Shown: piece after piece, positions 1 to 7,338 of the stretch
Numbering within the stretch: position 1 is the stretch's first letter
How the letters are laid out: every line of letters starts with the position of its first letter
Source of the DNA: CAZBWS01 sp964495705
Lineage (GTDB): Bacteria; Pseudomonadota; Gammaproteobacteria; HTCC5015
DNA length: 11,840 nt
NCBI GenBank assembly: GCA_964495705.1
Contig: CAZBWS010000072.1
Coordinates: forward strand, 1-11,840
Direction: 5' to 3'
The notes under the pieces: model-generated
The model's input: the letters and a program-made list of their open reading frames with translations, nothing else
The model's database searches: none
What the model was told of the DNA's origin: nothing
Made by a program: the position numbers and the translations under genes

Positions 1-26
1 AAAAAGCCCGCAACTGCGGGCTTTTT
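1..26 (-). terminator. Rho-independent terminator of ppsA
   Basis: A perfect inverted repeat has arms at 1-12 and 15-26. The GC core is GCCCGC/GCGGGC with a tetraloop of AACT, flanked by A5 and T5. It lies 20 bp beyond the ppsA stop codon, so it most likely ends that minus-strand transcript. The symmetric A/T flanks mean it could also stop transcription arriving from the left on the plus strand. Confidence 0.9.
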
Positions 27-46
27 AAACAAAAGAGAAAAGGCAA

Positions 47-2449
47 TTACTTACCCAACTTCTCCTCCGTCTTAACCACAACTTCCTTCATCGCCAGCAA
101 GCTATCCGGGTTCAATGACATAGTCTGAATGCCATTCTCCACCAAGAACTCACACACTTCTGGGAAATCTGAAGGGGCTTGTCCGCAGATGCCTACGTAC
201 TTGCCGGCCTTGTTACACGCTTCAATCGCCAGCTTCATCAGCGCCTTCACAGCGTCGTTGCGCTCGTCTAGGCCGAATAGCAGGCCAGAGTCGCGGTCAG
301 CACCGAGAGTTAGCTGGGTCAGGTCGTTAGAGCCGATAGACATGCCGTCGAACAATTCTAGGAACTGGTCAGCGAGTAGGGCGTTGGCAGGGATTTCGCA
401 CATCAAGTAAACCTTGAGGCCGTTCTCGCCGCGCTTAAGACCGTTCTTCTCCATGATGGAAATCACGTTGCGTGCTTCTTCAAGGGTACGTACGAAGGGT
501 ACCATTAGCACCACATTGTCTAGGCCCATCTCGTCACGTACGGCCTTTAGGGCGGCACACTCTAGTGAGAAGGCTTCGGCGAAGTCTTCAGAGAAGTAGC
601 GTGCGGCACCACGGAAGCCCAGCATGGGGTTTTCTTCCTCGGGCTCGTAGATGTCACCACCGATCAGTGAGCGGTATTCGTTTGACTTAAAGTCAGACAA
701 ACGTACAACCACTGGGCGAGGATAGAATGCAGAGGCGATCATGCCGACGCCTTCTTTGATCTTCTCTTCGAAGAAACGCTTAGGATCTTCGTAGCCACCG
801 ACAACCTTATCAATGCGGTACTGGGTGTACTCGTCTAGCTGGTCATACTCTAGCAAGGCACGAGGGTGTACGCCGATGGTGTTGTTGATGATGAATTCTA
901 GACGCGCTAGGCCGACACCGTCAGAAGGTAGGAATGAAGACTCAAACGCCACCTCTGGGTTACCGACGTTCAGCAATAGCTTGGTCTTGCTGTCCGCCAT
1001 GCCAGAAAGATCAATTTCTTCTTTCTCGAAGTCTAGAATGCCTTCGTAGACATAACCCGTGTCACCTTCGCCACAAGAGGCCGTTAGCTCGACGCCATTG
1101 CCGATCACGTCTGTGGCTGTGTTACAGCCAACAATCGCGGGAATACCTAGCTCGCGAGCGATGATCGCTGCGTGACAAGTACGGCCACCACGGTTGGTCA
1201 CGATCGCAGAGGCGCGCTTCATCACTGGCTCCCAGTCTGGGTCAGTGATGTCGGTGATTAGGATTTCGCCGTCTTCTAGGTCGTGCATGTCCTTGGCTTC
1301 AAGGATGACCTTAGACTTACCCGTAGCGATCTTCTTGCCCACAGACTTACCGGTAACTACCGTAGTCGCGCCAGAAGAGTCGATCTTGTAGATGGTGTGC
1401 TTGGTGTGGTCAGCCTGCGACTGTACCGTTTCAGGGCGCGCCTGAACCACGTATAGCTCACCGCTGTCGCCGTCTTTAGCCCACTCGATGTCCATTGGCA
1501 TATAGCTGCCGTTGTTCTCTGAGTAGTGCTCTTCGATGGTCACCGCGTAGCGTGCAAGAGTCAGAACGTCTTCGTCAGAAATCGAGAAGCGACGCTGCTC
1601 TTCCTTGTGTACGGATACGTTCTTGGTGCTCATGCCCGCTGTGTTGTGGTCGGCCGAGTAGATCATCTTCACATCTTTACGGCCGACTTGGCGCTTGATG
1701 ATCGGAGACTTGCCGCTGGCTAGGGTGGGCTTAAACACATAGAACTCGTCCGGGTTAACGGTACCCTGTACTACGTTCTCACCGAGACCGTAAGACGAGG
1801 TGATGAAGACCACGTCTTGGTAACCGGTTTCAGTATCGATGGTGAACAATACGCCAGAGCTGGCCTTGTCTGAACGAACCATCTTCTGCACGGTAATAGA
1901 GAGTGCAACACCCAAGTGCTCAAAGCCCTGGTGTACGCGGTAGGAGATGGCGCGGTCAGTATATAGAGAAGCAAATACTTGCTTACAGGTGCTGACCAAG
2001 TTGCGCGAGCCGCGAATGTTGAGGTAAGACTCTTGCTGACCGGCAAAAGAAGCTGTTGGCAAGTCTTCTGCGGTGGCCGAGCTACGTACCGCTACATCAG
2101 GGTTGTGTCCATATTCTTCGCCCATGTCACCATAGGCTTCCTTGATTTGCTGCTCAAGATCTTCAGGCATTTCGCCGTGGGCGATACTTGCGCGGATCTT
2201 GCCGCCGACATCAGCAAGCTGTTCCAGGTTCTCAGGGTCTAGGCCCTTTAAGTAACCCGCGATCTTCTCGTCTAGGCCGTTGTGGCGCAGATAATAACGG
2301 AACGCTTCAGCAGTGATCGCGTAACCGTTGGGTACTTTTACGCCTTTAGAGGTCAATGAAGAGTACATTTCGCCAAGTGAGGCGTTCTTGCCGCCCACTT
2401 CTGGCACGTCTTCAATGCGGATGTCGATAAATTGTTTGATGTAATTCAT
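47..2449 (-). CDS. ppsA: phosphoenolpyruvate synthase (pyruvate, water dikinase)
   Basis: Converts pyruvate, ATP and water to PEP, AMP and phosphate, the cytosolic first step of gluconeogenesis from three-carbon compounds. The protein has 800 residues from the chosen ATG, close to the roughly 790 of E. coli PpsA. Domain order is canonical. The N-terminal ATP-binding domain (about 1-340) includes VGGKNASLGEM near 18-28 and VRSSATAEDLP at 121-131. The swivelling phosphohistidine domain has GGRTCHAAII at 421-430, so H426 is the phosphorylated His. The C-terminal PEP/pyruvate barrel has MCEIPAN at 683-689, GSNDLTQ at 706-712 and the catalytic Cys C755 in CGQAPSD. The frame stays open 45 codons upstream of 2449, but those residues are low-complexity and unlike the family, which begins near MNYIKQF. 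An AAGG lies 12 nt before this ATG. The usual partner ppsR is not adjacent. Confidence 0.97.
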   Translation of the reverse strand: MNYIKQFIDIRIEDVPEVGGKNASLGEMYSSLTSKGVKVPNGYAITAEAFRYYLRHNGLDEKIAGYLKGLDPENLEQLADVGGKIRASIAHGEMPEDLEQQIKEAYGDMGEEYGHNPDVAVRSSATAEDLPTASFAGQQESYLNIRGSRNLVSTCKQVFASLYTDRAISYRVHQGFEHLGVALSITVQKMVRSDKASSGVLFTIDTETGYQDVVFITSSYGLGENVVQGTVNPDEFYVFKPTLASGKSPIIKRQVGRKDVKMIYSADHNTAGMSTKNVSVHKEEQRRFSISDEDVLTLARYAVTIEEHYSENNGSYMPMDIEWAKDGDSGELYVVQARPETVQSQADHTKHTIYKIDSSGATTVVTGKSVGKKIATGKSKVILEAKDMHDLEDGEILITDITDPDWEPVMKRASAIVTNRGGRTCHAAIIARELGIPAIVGCNTATDVIGNGVELTASCGEGDTGYVYEGILDFEKEEIDLSGMADSKTKLLLNVGNPEVAFESSFLPSDGVGLARLEFIINNTIGVHPRALLEYDQLDEYTQYRIDKVVGGYEDPKRFFEEKIKEGVGMIASAFYPRPVVVRLSDFKSNEYRSLIGGDIYEPEEENPMLGFRGAARYFSEDFAEAFSLECAALKAVRDEMGLDNVVLMVPFVRTLEEARNVISIMEKNGLKRGENGLKVYLMCEIPANALLADQFLELFDGMSIGSNDLTQLTLGADRDSGLLFGLDERNDAVKALMKLAIEACNKAGKYVGICGQAPSDFPEVCEFLVENGIQTMSLNPDSLLAMKEVVVKTEEKLGK

Positions 2450-2489
2450 GTAGCTACAGAACCTTTTGGGTAGAAAATTAGCGCTGCGG

Positions 2490-2498
2490 ATTTTATCA
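2490..2498 (-). promoter_or_regulatory. candidate extended -10 promoter for ppsA
   Basis: The minus strand reads TGATAAAAT here, a TGn extended -10 followed by a hexamer matching TATAAT at 5 of 6 positions. It is about 40 bp upstream of the ppsA ATG, giving a leader of roughly 30 nt. No convincing -35 box is visible 16-18 bp further upstream. I saw no clear Cra-like palindrome in this 164-bp divergent region. Confidence 0.4.
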
Positions 2499-2613
2499 TA
2501 GGAAAATAGTAAAAACCCACTATTTATTAATGTACGGCGCTTGCTAGACGCGACGATAGCTGTGAGGGAATGCCAAACGTGCAAAGTGGGCAGCCAGTTG
2601 ATACCGTTAGCCC

Positions 2614-3111
2614 ATGCAAGTTGTAAAAAAACACCGAAGTAATAAGAAGCGCCAGCAATTTAGTTCTCTGATGGAGCTCTATGAGCAAAACTATGCCTTG
2701 TTACGCTTGATACTCCCTGAACAGGGGGATATTCCCGATCACTGGGTGTCGCGGGTGCCAGGACATATGGACCTACATTTATGGGTGCTGGAGCGGGCAA
2801 AATTTACCATCACTCTGCGCTTGAGCTATCAGTTTCATAACGAGAATAGGGCTGAGTATGAGCCCGATTTGACGGTGCGCATCTACTATGACGCCCGCAG
2901 TGCCGAGGCCATGAGTGCAATTGTGCATGGTAAGCCAAGACAGATGAGACAGGCTTCTACACTGGAGTGGCGCTGGTCTTTGAATCAGTTTTTGTACCGC
3001 TGGCTGCGCTATAGCCGTTATCAAGGGCATTCATTTGTTGCTAGAGAAGGTGTGAGTGAGTTACTGGAGCAAGCCCAGTACGCGGCTAGAAGCCATATTG
3101 GATTTGATTAG
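2614..3111 (+). CDS. DUF1249 family protein (YqiB-like)
   Basis: A 165-residue cytosolic protein with no signal peptide or membrane segment. It resembles E. coli YqiB as I remember it: an N-terminal segment MELYEQNYALLRLILP (20-35), a central PDLTVRIYYDARSAEAM (84-100) and a C-terminal LNQFLYRWLRYSRYQGHSF (123-141). The E. coli equivalents are an MRLCEMNF-type start, TVRLYHDA and INQFLADWLRY. The family's biochemical function is unknown to me. It is somewhat longer than YqiB (about 140 residues), with a basic N-terminus and an extra C-terminal tail. In enterics and pseudomonads the gene usually sits near nudF and cpdA; here it is alone, divergent from ppsA. The ATG at 2614 has no clear Shine-Dalgarno, and ATG 2671 (M20) is an alternative that would trim the upstream residues. 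Confidence 0.82.
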   Translation: MQVVKKHRSNKKRQQFSSLMELYEQNYALLRLILPEQGDIPDHWVSRVPGHMDLHLWVLERAKFTITLRLSYQFHNENRAEYEPDLTVRIYYDARSAEAMSAIVHGKPRQMRQASTLEWRWSLNQFLYRWLRYSRYQGHSFVAREGVSELLEQAQYAARSHIGFD

Positions 3112-3130
3112 CGTAGTCTTTAACTAAATA

Positions 3131-3156
3131 AGGCGCCGGGCATAAGCACGGCGCCT
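3131..3156. terminator. bidirectional terminator between convergent genes
   Basis: The arms AGGCGCCG (3131-3138) and CGGCGCCT (3149-3156) form a perfect 8-bp, GC-rich stem around a 10-nt loop. The hairpin is flanked by AATA on the left and CTTATT on the right. It lies 19 bp after the YqiB-like gene and 21 bp after the stop of the minus-strand alginate lyase, so it probably serves both. The T tracts are imperfect on each side. Confidence 0.7.
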
Positions 3157-3177
3157 CTTATTACTAGATATATAGCT

Positions 3178-4989
3178 TTAGTGTGAATTGTCTAATGCAT
3201 AGTAAGTCACTTTTGCATAGTCAGAATCATTGCCCGTATTATCCTGTAAATAAGCACCGGCTTTAAAATACATATATTGCCCGCCGCTATCATAGCCTGA
3301 GTTATCCATCACTACCGTTTCATCAATGGTTGGTTTGCCTGCTCTGAATAATTTAACGTCTAAGGTATTGCCCGTCACTTTTATTTCATAACTGAACTTT
3401 TCTCCCAATCTTATTCCATCACTGGGGTTAGACTGAGATTTAGATCGACTTCCAATCAATTCATAGTAATCATCATTGCTCTTGTTACGGCTTTCGTGGG
3501 CAAAGTAAATAGACCCTTTGTCATTGTTTGGCAGCTTTCTATAATAGAAACGAATCGGCTCGTCTTTATTAGCGTGTATTTGAGCAAAAATAACCCGCCC
3601 CACTTGGCTTTCACTACCCGTCGTGGTGACGTGATTGACAGCTAATGTTCCCGTTAGTTTACCATCTACTCCCCCTGCATTTTTACGATCACTAGAAGGC
3701 GCGCTGCCGAAAACCCAGTTGTTCTTAGTGATGCCTTGAGTCTTTATTGAGGTATCACCACGACGCAGCATTTCACGTAATTCGGTGCGTGTGTAACTGG
3801 TGTTTTGTGAAGTTTTTGCTCCTTTTACCGGTACTTTGAAGACCATGCCTCCGTCTGCCGCCGTATAGAAGAAGCGACTGTCGGTATACCCTTTTGATAA
3901 TGGCACTTCCTTAATGGTATCTGCTTTGCCATTGTTATCTTGATCAATAGGTACAGAGATATTCCAGTCAATGAGTTCAAAGTTTCCTGACGGTGGCTTG
4001 GATGGATCGAGACCACCGGAATTACTATTGTCAGATGAGTCATTATCTTGATTGTCGTTTTGATCATTATTGTCAGAATCATTAGTACTTGTTCCTGTAG
4101 TGCAGCCGTATACATTCACTTCAAGCACACTGTTCCAAGCATTACTGGTATTACTATTACCTATTAGGCGAACATATCTCGCTTCTGTGCTGGTTACGCT
4201 ATATTTTTCTTCGCTAGAGCTTCGGTTAGAACGGCCACCTGCTAGTACTGTCTTCCAATTTGAATTGTTCAAAGATGTCTGCAAGTCGAAGTAAGCAGCA
4301 CGACTAGAGCCTTTATACCATTGCACACCGACTTGCTTAACGGTTACTAACTCCCCCATGTCGAGTGTTAATGTCTTACCAGCGCCCTTTGAAGACCAGC
4401 GTGTACTGGTTTTATTGTCGATGGCATTAGAGGGGCCGTTGCCGTCATTCGTTCCATTATCGGATGCATTGCTAATGGCTAATGACTGGTTGCCAGAGCA
4501 ACTGGCTGAGCTGCCACTGCTGTCTGTGCTAGAGCCTTTGATCAGGCTGAAATCATCAAAGCGCCCAGTACCACCTGAATAAGCCGCATAGATGGTGATA
4601 TTTGATTGGTTGCCGGTGTTAAATGCGACTTCTGCCTTCGACCAGTTCGATGAGTTAGAGATGCTCTTCTTGGAGTCTTTACCACCTACGGATACCCCTA
4701 CTGTGCCAGAGCCTTTCACATAAGCCTTAAGTATATAGTTTGTGTTTTTTTCAACATTAATGGCTTGGCTTAATCGACCGCCATTACCGCTGATTTTGGC
4801 AGATTTGCTGCCAGAGCGTTCAACGGATGAAATCGCGGCGGGGTCCACTTCTGTCCATTTGTCGAAGCGGCTTTCAAAGCCTGGGTTTTGTATAACAGAT
4901 GACGCTGCCCATGATGTTGGCGTCAAGGTTAGCGCAGTTAAACCCGCTAGTGTAATGATATTAGCTAAGTAGTTTTTTTGTAAACTCAC
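3178..4989 (-). CDS. secreted PL7 alginate lyase with two CBMs
   Basis: Extracellular lyase that cleaves alginate by beta-elimination. The 603 residues run: Sec signal peptide 1-28 (hydrophobic core 11-23, likely cleavage after SWA); a CBM16/CenC-like beta-sandwich at about 31-151 (VIQNPGFE at the start, GRFDDFSLIKG at the end); a Ser-rich spacer; an F5/8 type C (CBM32-like) module at about 164-296, with C164 and C296 placed to form the bracketing disulfide; an Asp/Asn/Ser linker at 297-334; and a PL7 catalytic domain at 335-603. All three PL7 signatures are present: RTELR (401-405), QIH (470-472) and YFKAGAYLQ (574-582). These supply the Arg, Gln/His and Tyr of the active site. QIH rather than QVH is usually linked to activity on G-containing alginate. 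The start is GTG, supported by GGAG 7 nt upstream and by the signal peptide beginning at once. It has its own upstream region and appears monocistronic. Confidence 0.93.
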   Translation of the reverse strand: MSLQKNYLANIITLAGLTALTLTPTSWAASSVIQNPGFESRFDKWTEVDPAAISSVERSGSKSAKISGNGGRLSQAINVEKNTNYILKAYVKGSGTVGVSVGGKDSKKSISNSSNWSKAEVAFNTGNQSNITIYAAYSGGTGRFDDFSLIKGSSTDSSGSSASCSGNQSLAISNASDNGTNDGNGPSNAIDNKTSTRWSSKGAGKTLTLDMGELVTVKQVGVQWYKGSSRAAYFDLQTSLNNSNWKTVLAGGRSNRSSSEEKYSVTSTEARYVRLIGNSNTSNAWNSVLEVNVYGCTTGTSTNDSDNNDQNDNQDNDSSDNSNSGGLDPSKPPSGNFELIDWNISVPIDQDNNGKADTIKEVPLSKGYTDSRFFYTAADGGMVFKVPVKGAKTSQNTSYTRTELREMLRRGDTSIKTQGITKNNWVFGSAPSSDRKNAGGVDGKLTGTLAVNHVTTTGSESQVGRVIFAQIHANKDEPIRFYYRKLPNNDKGSIYFAHESRNKSNDDYYELIGSRSKSQSNPSDGIRLGEKFSYEIKVTGNTLDVKLFRAGKPTIDETVVMDNSGYDSGGQYMYFKAGAYLQDNTGNDSDYAKVTYYALDNSH

Positions 4990-4996
4990 AACATTT

Positions 4997-5000
4997 CTCC
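4997..5000 (-). promoter_or_regulatory. Shine-Dalgarno fixing the GTG start of the alginate lyase
   Basis: The minus strand reads GGAG 7 nt before GTG 4989-4987. An ATG at 4994-4992 lies only 2 nt after GGAG and is out of frame, giving ATG-TTG-TGA, so it cannot be the start. Its TGA overlaps the GTG as GTGA. Confidence 0.75.
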
Positions 5001-5014
5001 AGTGATATTGCTTC

Positions 5015-5029
5015 CAGATTATTAGTCTG
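5015..5029. promoter_or_regulatory. imperfect 15-bp palindrome upstream of the alginate lyase
   Basis: CAGATTATTAGTCTG is symmetric apart from one mismatched pair and the central base. It lies 26 bp before the GTG start, in the expected 5' leader, so it could be an operator. Palindromes this short arise by chance, and no regulator gene is nearby. Confidence 0.25.
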
Positions 5030-5070
5030 ATCGTGCCTAATTGGCGAGAAAGGATGATAGTTGAGTGTTA

Positions 5071-5082
5071 AATCGGTCGATT
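5071..5082. promoter_or_regulatory. 12-bp inverted repeat upstream of the alginate lyase
   Basis: AATCG-GT-CGATT is a perfect 5+2+5 inverted repeat 82 bp upstream of the alginate lyase start, in the 163-bp gap behind the PLP-enzyme gene. Its position suits a promoter-proximal operator for a carbohydrate-responsive regulator. I found no good -35/-10 pair around it, and no terminator separating the two genes. Confidence 0.27.
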
Positions 5083-5152
5083 GAATTATTTGGCTAATAT
5101 TGAGAAGCTTAGAAAATACCTGTGGATGAGTTGAAAACCTAAAACCTAGGGC

Positions 5153-6439
5153 TTAATTAATGTTGTACTTGATCAAGTCTTGAGCAAACATCTGCCAGTT
5201 ATCGACAACCTTGCCTTCGCGTATTACTAGAAGGTCAGTAAATTCTAGCATCACTGCTTCACTCTGAGTGGGGCGCAGGAACACATAATCATCTTGTTGT
5301 AATTGAGTGGTGGCAGACATATTTAAAATTTCTTGATTTGAGCTGCGCCCATACAGGCCATTGTTCTGTAAGCCCGGTGGGGAACAGGGTTTAGCTTTCC
5401 AGTAACCGCCGTAAGTGAATAGAGATTGCTGCCAGTTGGGGTTGTACTTGGCTAGCCACGGGGTAAATTTTTCAATAAAGGGGATGGTTGTGCCTTGCAA
5501 TTTTTTCAGTACGGGGGTGGCGATAAACAGGGCGGGCTCTTTGCCTGTTAAGGTCACAAGATCAAAGTCTGTGGGCTTCACCAAGCTAGAGCCTGCGCAG
5601 AGGTCATTCAGTGTGTTGTCGTCGCGATACAACTGATAAGTAGGGCTACCAGCGCCATTAAAGGTAAGTTGCTCGTGATATAGCGCAGGAAAGTCATTTT
5701 TCAAGCACGCGATAAACTGCTGGTAACTGGCCATCGCCTTGTTGCGCGCCGTTTCTATGCGCTGGGGGTTAGCCATGGGGACTTTGGCTACATGGGGCTC
5801 GTAACCCATAAAACCAGTGTATTCTAGGCTATCCGCATTTTCTGCGACTAGATTTAGAATCGGTTTTAGCAATGCTACTTCAGTGACGCCACCGCGATGC
5901 AGACCCACATCGATTTCAATATTTAGCTTTAGTTTCAAGCCTAGTTCTTGGGCTAGTTGTAAATATTGCTGCGCTCGCTCTTCGCTGTCCACTAGCCATT
6001 GTATGCGATCACTTACGGGCTGTTGGTCAGAGTCTAGCTGTTGAAAAAACGTTTTTACCGCTTGAATAGGAAAGGGTTTGCCGAGCAAAAATTCTGCCTC
6101 AGGCAGTTGTTTGATCATTAAATTTAAAAAGGGCCGATGAAAAGCCATTAATTTATTCGTGCCCGCTTGCGTGCAAATATAGTGTAGTAGAGGTAGTGAC
6201 GGTAAGGATTTTGCCACGATGCGAAAAGCCTTGCGGTCACTGAAGTATTGCTGAGAGGTAGCAATATTTTTATCTAATCGGTCCATGTCTAAGACCAGCA
6301 CAGGGTGACCTGGGCCACCTGTTTGCAAGGCACTTTGTAGTTGCTGGAAATAGCTGTTGTGCGGTTGACCTTCATCCTTAGGGCGAAAATAGATTGCTGC
6401 ACCTATGCTAAGGGCGAGTAGTAAAATACCAATAAACAT
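5153..6439 (-). CDS. membrane-anchored PLP fold-III enzyme, D-serine dehydratase/D-threonine aldolase-like
   Basis: A 428-residue protein of the alanine-racemase-fold group that includes D-threonine aldolase and eukaryotic-type D-serine dehydratase. Visible features: HPVLVLDMDRLDKNI (45-59) opening the barrel; K77 in RIVAKS as the likely PLP Schiff-base lysine; the FLLGKP segment (117-122); EIDVGLHRGGV (175-185); a phosphate-binding loop NGAGSPTY (261-268); and a C-terminal beta domain ending VVDNWQMF (411-418). Characterised DSD and DTA enzymes bind a metal through a His-x-Cys or His-x-Asp pair after a PN-type turn; here the matching stretch reads RPTQSEAVM (389-397), so those ligands seem to be missing. 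Residues 1-18 form one hydrophobic helix with no preceding charge and R19/K21 after it, suggesting an inner-membrane anchor with the enzyme domain in the cytosol. Third gene of the operon, 53 bp after the methyltransferase, with only a weak RBS. The substrate is unknown. Confidence 0.8.
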   Translation of the reverse strand: MFIGILLLALSIGAAIYFRPKDEGQPHNSYFQQLQSALQTGGPGHPVLVLDMDRLDKNIATSQQYFSDRKAFRIVAKSLPSLPLLHYICTQAGTNKLMAFHRPFLNLMIKQLPEAEFLLGKPFPIQAVKTFFQQLDSDQQPVSDRIQWLVDSEERAQQYLQLAQELGLKLKLNIEIDVGLHRGGVTEVALLKPILNLVAENADSLEYTGFMGYEPHVAKVPMANPQRIETARNKAMASYQQFIACLKNDFPALYHEQLTFNGAGSPTYQLYRDDNTLNDLCAGSSLVKPTDFDLVTLTGKEPALFIATPVLKKLQGTTIPFIEKFTPWLAKYNPNWQQSLFTYGGYWKAKPCSPPGLQNNGLYGRSSNQEILNMSATTQLQQDDYVFLRPTQSEAVMLEFTDLLVIREGKVVDNWQMFAQDLIKYNIN

Positions 6440-6477
6440 GTTTTATCTTTCTAGTGATTTAATAGTAAGCTTAAATT

Positions 6478-6500
6478 AAAAGTGAACAAAAATCACTTTT
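6478..6500 (-). other. hairpin at the 3' end of the methyltransferase gene
   Basis: AAAAGTGA (6478-6485) and TCACTTTT (6493-6500) form an 8-bp stem around a 7-nt loop, overlapping the methyltransferase stop codon. The minus-strand RNA would continue TTTTAATTT. Only four pairs are mixed sequence, so this is at best a weak or partial terminator. It might lower expression of the distal PLP-enzyme gene or protect the upstream mRNA end. Confidence 0.35.
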
Positions 6501-7335
6501 TGCGCAAATTAACAACGACATAGCGCAATATACCTTGTTGTTTGGCCCAGCGTAAAAACCAAGCAGTGCCCGTATATTTCCCCCAGTGTAGGCCTTTATC
6601 ACAGTGTGCATGTCTATAGGTATATAGCCATTCACCAAAGGGTAAAAACACATGTTCTGTGATGTCGATAAAGTCGACGACTTCAAACCCCAAGGCTTCA
6701 CAACGGGCCATGTAATGTACTTTTTTGAGTAAATTTTTATAGGGGATATTACATACACGGCATAAGGTTTTCAAAACGAGGCGGTTTTTCAGGCTCAATG
6801 TATTACTACCCAGCAACAAATCACACAACACAGTCTGCCCTTGAGGAGCCAGTAGAGTGTGGCTATGGGCTAAAAATTGTTGACGATCCCTGAAATGGTA
6901 AGCACAGTCTAGGGCAATAATTTTAGACGGTGGTGCGGATAGCGTGCTTGAGGCCCACTTCAGCATATCCGCATAGCTGCCTTGACGGCATTGCTGTGCT
7001 TGTTGGCAGAAGCCGGCTTCAGCTAACCTTTGTTGACTGAGTTGGGTTTGTGAGCTGGAAATATTTAAACCATATAGCTGTTCTACAGCATAGTCTTGCA
7101 GCCACAGTAGTAACTGGTCGCCACAGCCAAAACCGATGTCAATAACTTGGTCCTGCGGGTTCAATTGGGCTAGGTCCCCAACTAGCTTAGCTAGGCGAGT
7201 ACAGGCTTGAGCATAATCTTGTTGGGCGGCAGGTGTGTCTGCACGCCATAGGCCTAAATTCCCCCAGTAGCTTTTTGAGTGGCTACTGAGGTTGAGTTGG
7301 GCTTCAGCGAGGTCATAGAACTCCTTGCCTGCCAC
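6493..7335 (-). CDS. class I SAM-dependent methyltransferase
   Basis: A 280-residue soluble methyltransferase with the Rossmann-like SAM fold. Motif I is VIDIGFGCGDQ (64-74). Motif II follows as LYGLNISSSQ (88-96). The post-core segment IALDCAYHFRDR (140-151) precedes LLAPQGQTVLCDLLL (161-175). The N-terminus FYDLAEAQ...YWGNLGLW recalls the lead-in of small-molecule or lipid methyltransferases of the UbiE/tocopherol/sterol type. It is much shorter than cyclopropane fatty acid synthases and shows no obvious CFA signature, so I do not call it one. The start is GTG, with SD GGAAGG 8 nt upstream lying inside the last codons of the oxidoreductase gene. Only 3 nt separate the two genes, so they are almost certainly translationally coupled. 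The methyl acceptor cannot be read from sequence. Confidence 0.87.
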   Translation of the reverse strand: MAGKEFYDLAEAQLNLSSHSKSYWGNLGLWRADTPAAQQDYAQACTRLAKLVGDLAQLNPQDQVIDIGFGCGDQLLLWLQDYAVEQLYGLNISSSQTQLSQQRLAEAGFCQQAQQCRQGSYADMLKWASSTLSAPPSKIIALDCAYHFRDRQQFLAHSHTLLAPQGQTVLCDLLLGSNTLSLKNRLVLKTLCRVCNIPYKNLLKKVHYMARCEALGFEVVDFIDITEHVFLPFGEWLYTYRHAHCDKGLHWGKYTGTAWFLRWAKQQGILRYVVVNLRKK

Positions 7336-7338
7336 GGT

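Noticed and set aside
129..2242. Many plus-strand frames across ppsA
   Set aside because: They are antisense shadows of a conserved gene, with Ser/Arg/Pro-rich compositions and no recognisable domain.
2450..2584. 45-codon N-terminal extension of ppsA
   Set aside because: The extra residues look like translated promoter DNA and do not resemble the family, which starts at MNYIKQF; the candidate extended -10 also lies in this stretch.
4986..4994. Two-codon ATG-TTG-TGA leader before the alginate lyase
   Set aside because: GGAG is only 2 nt from that ATG and 7 nt from the in-frame GTG, so the ATG is very unlikely to initiate.
6493..7335. Calling the methyltransferase a cyclopropane fatty acid synthase
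   Set aside because: It is about 100 residues too short and its N-terminal and post-core motifs differ from CFA synthases.
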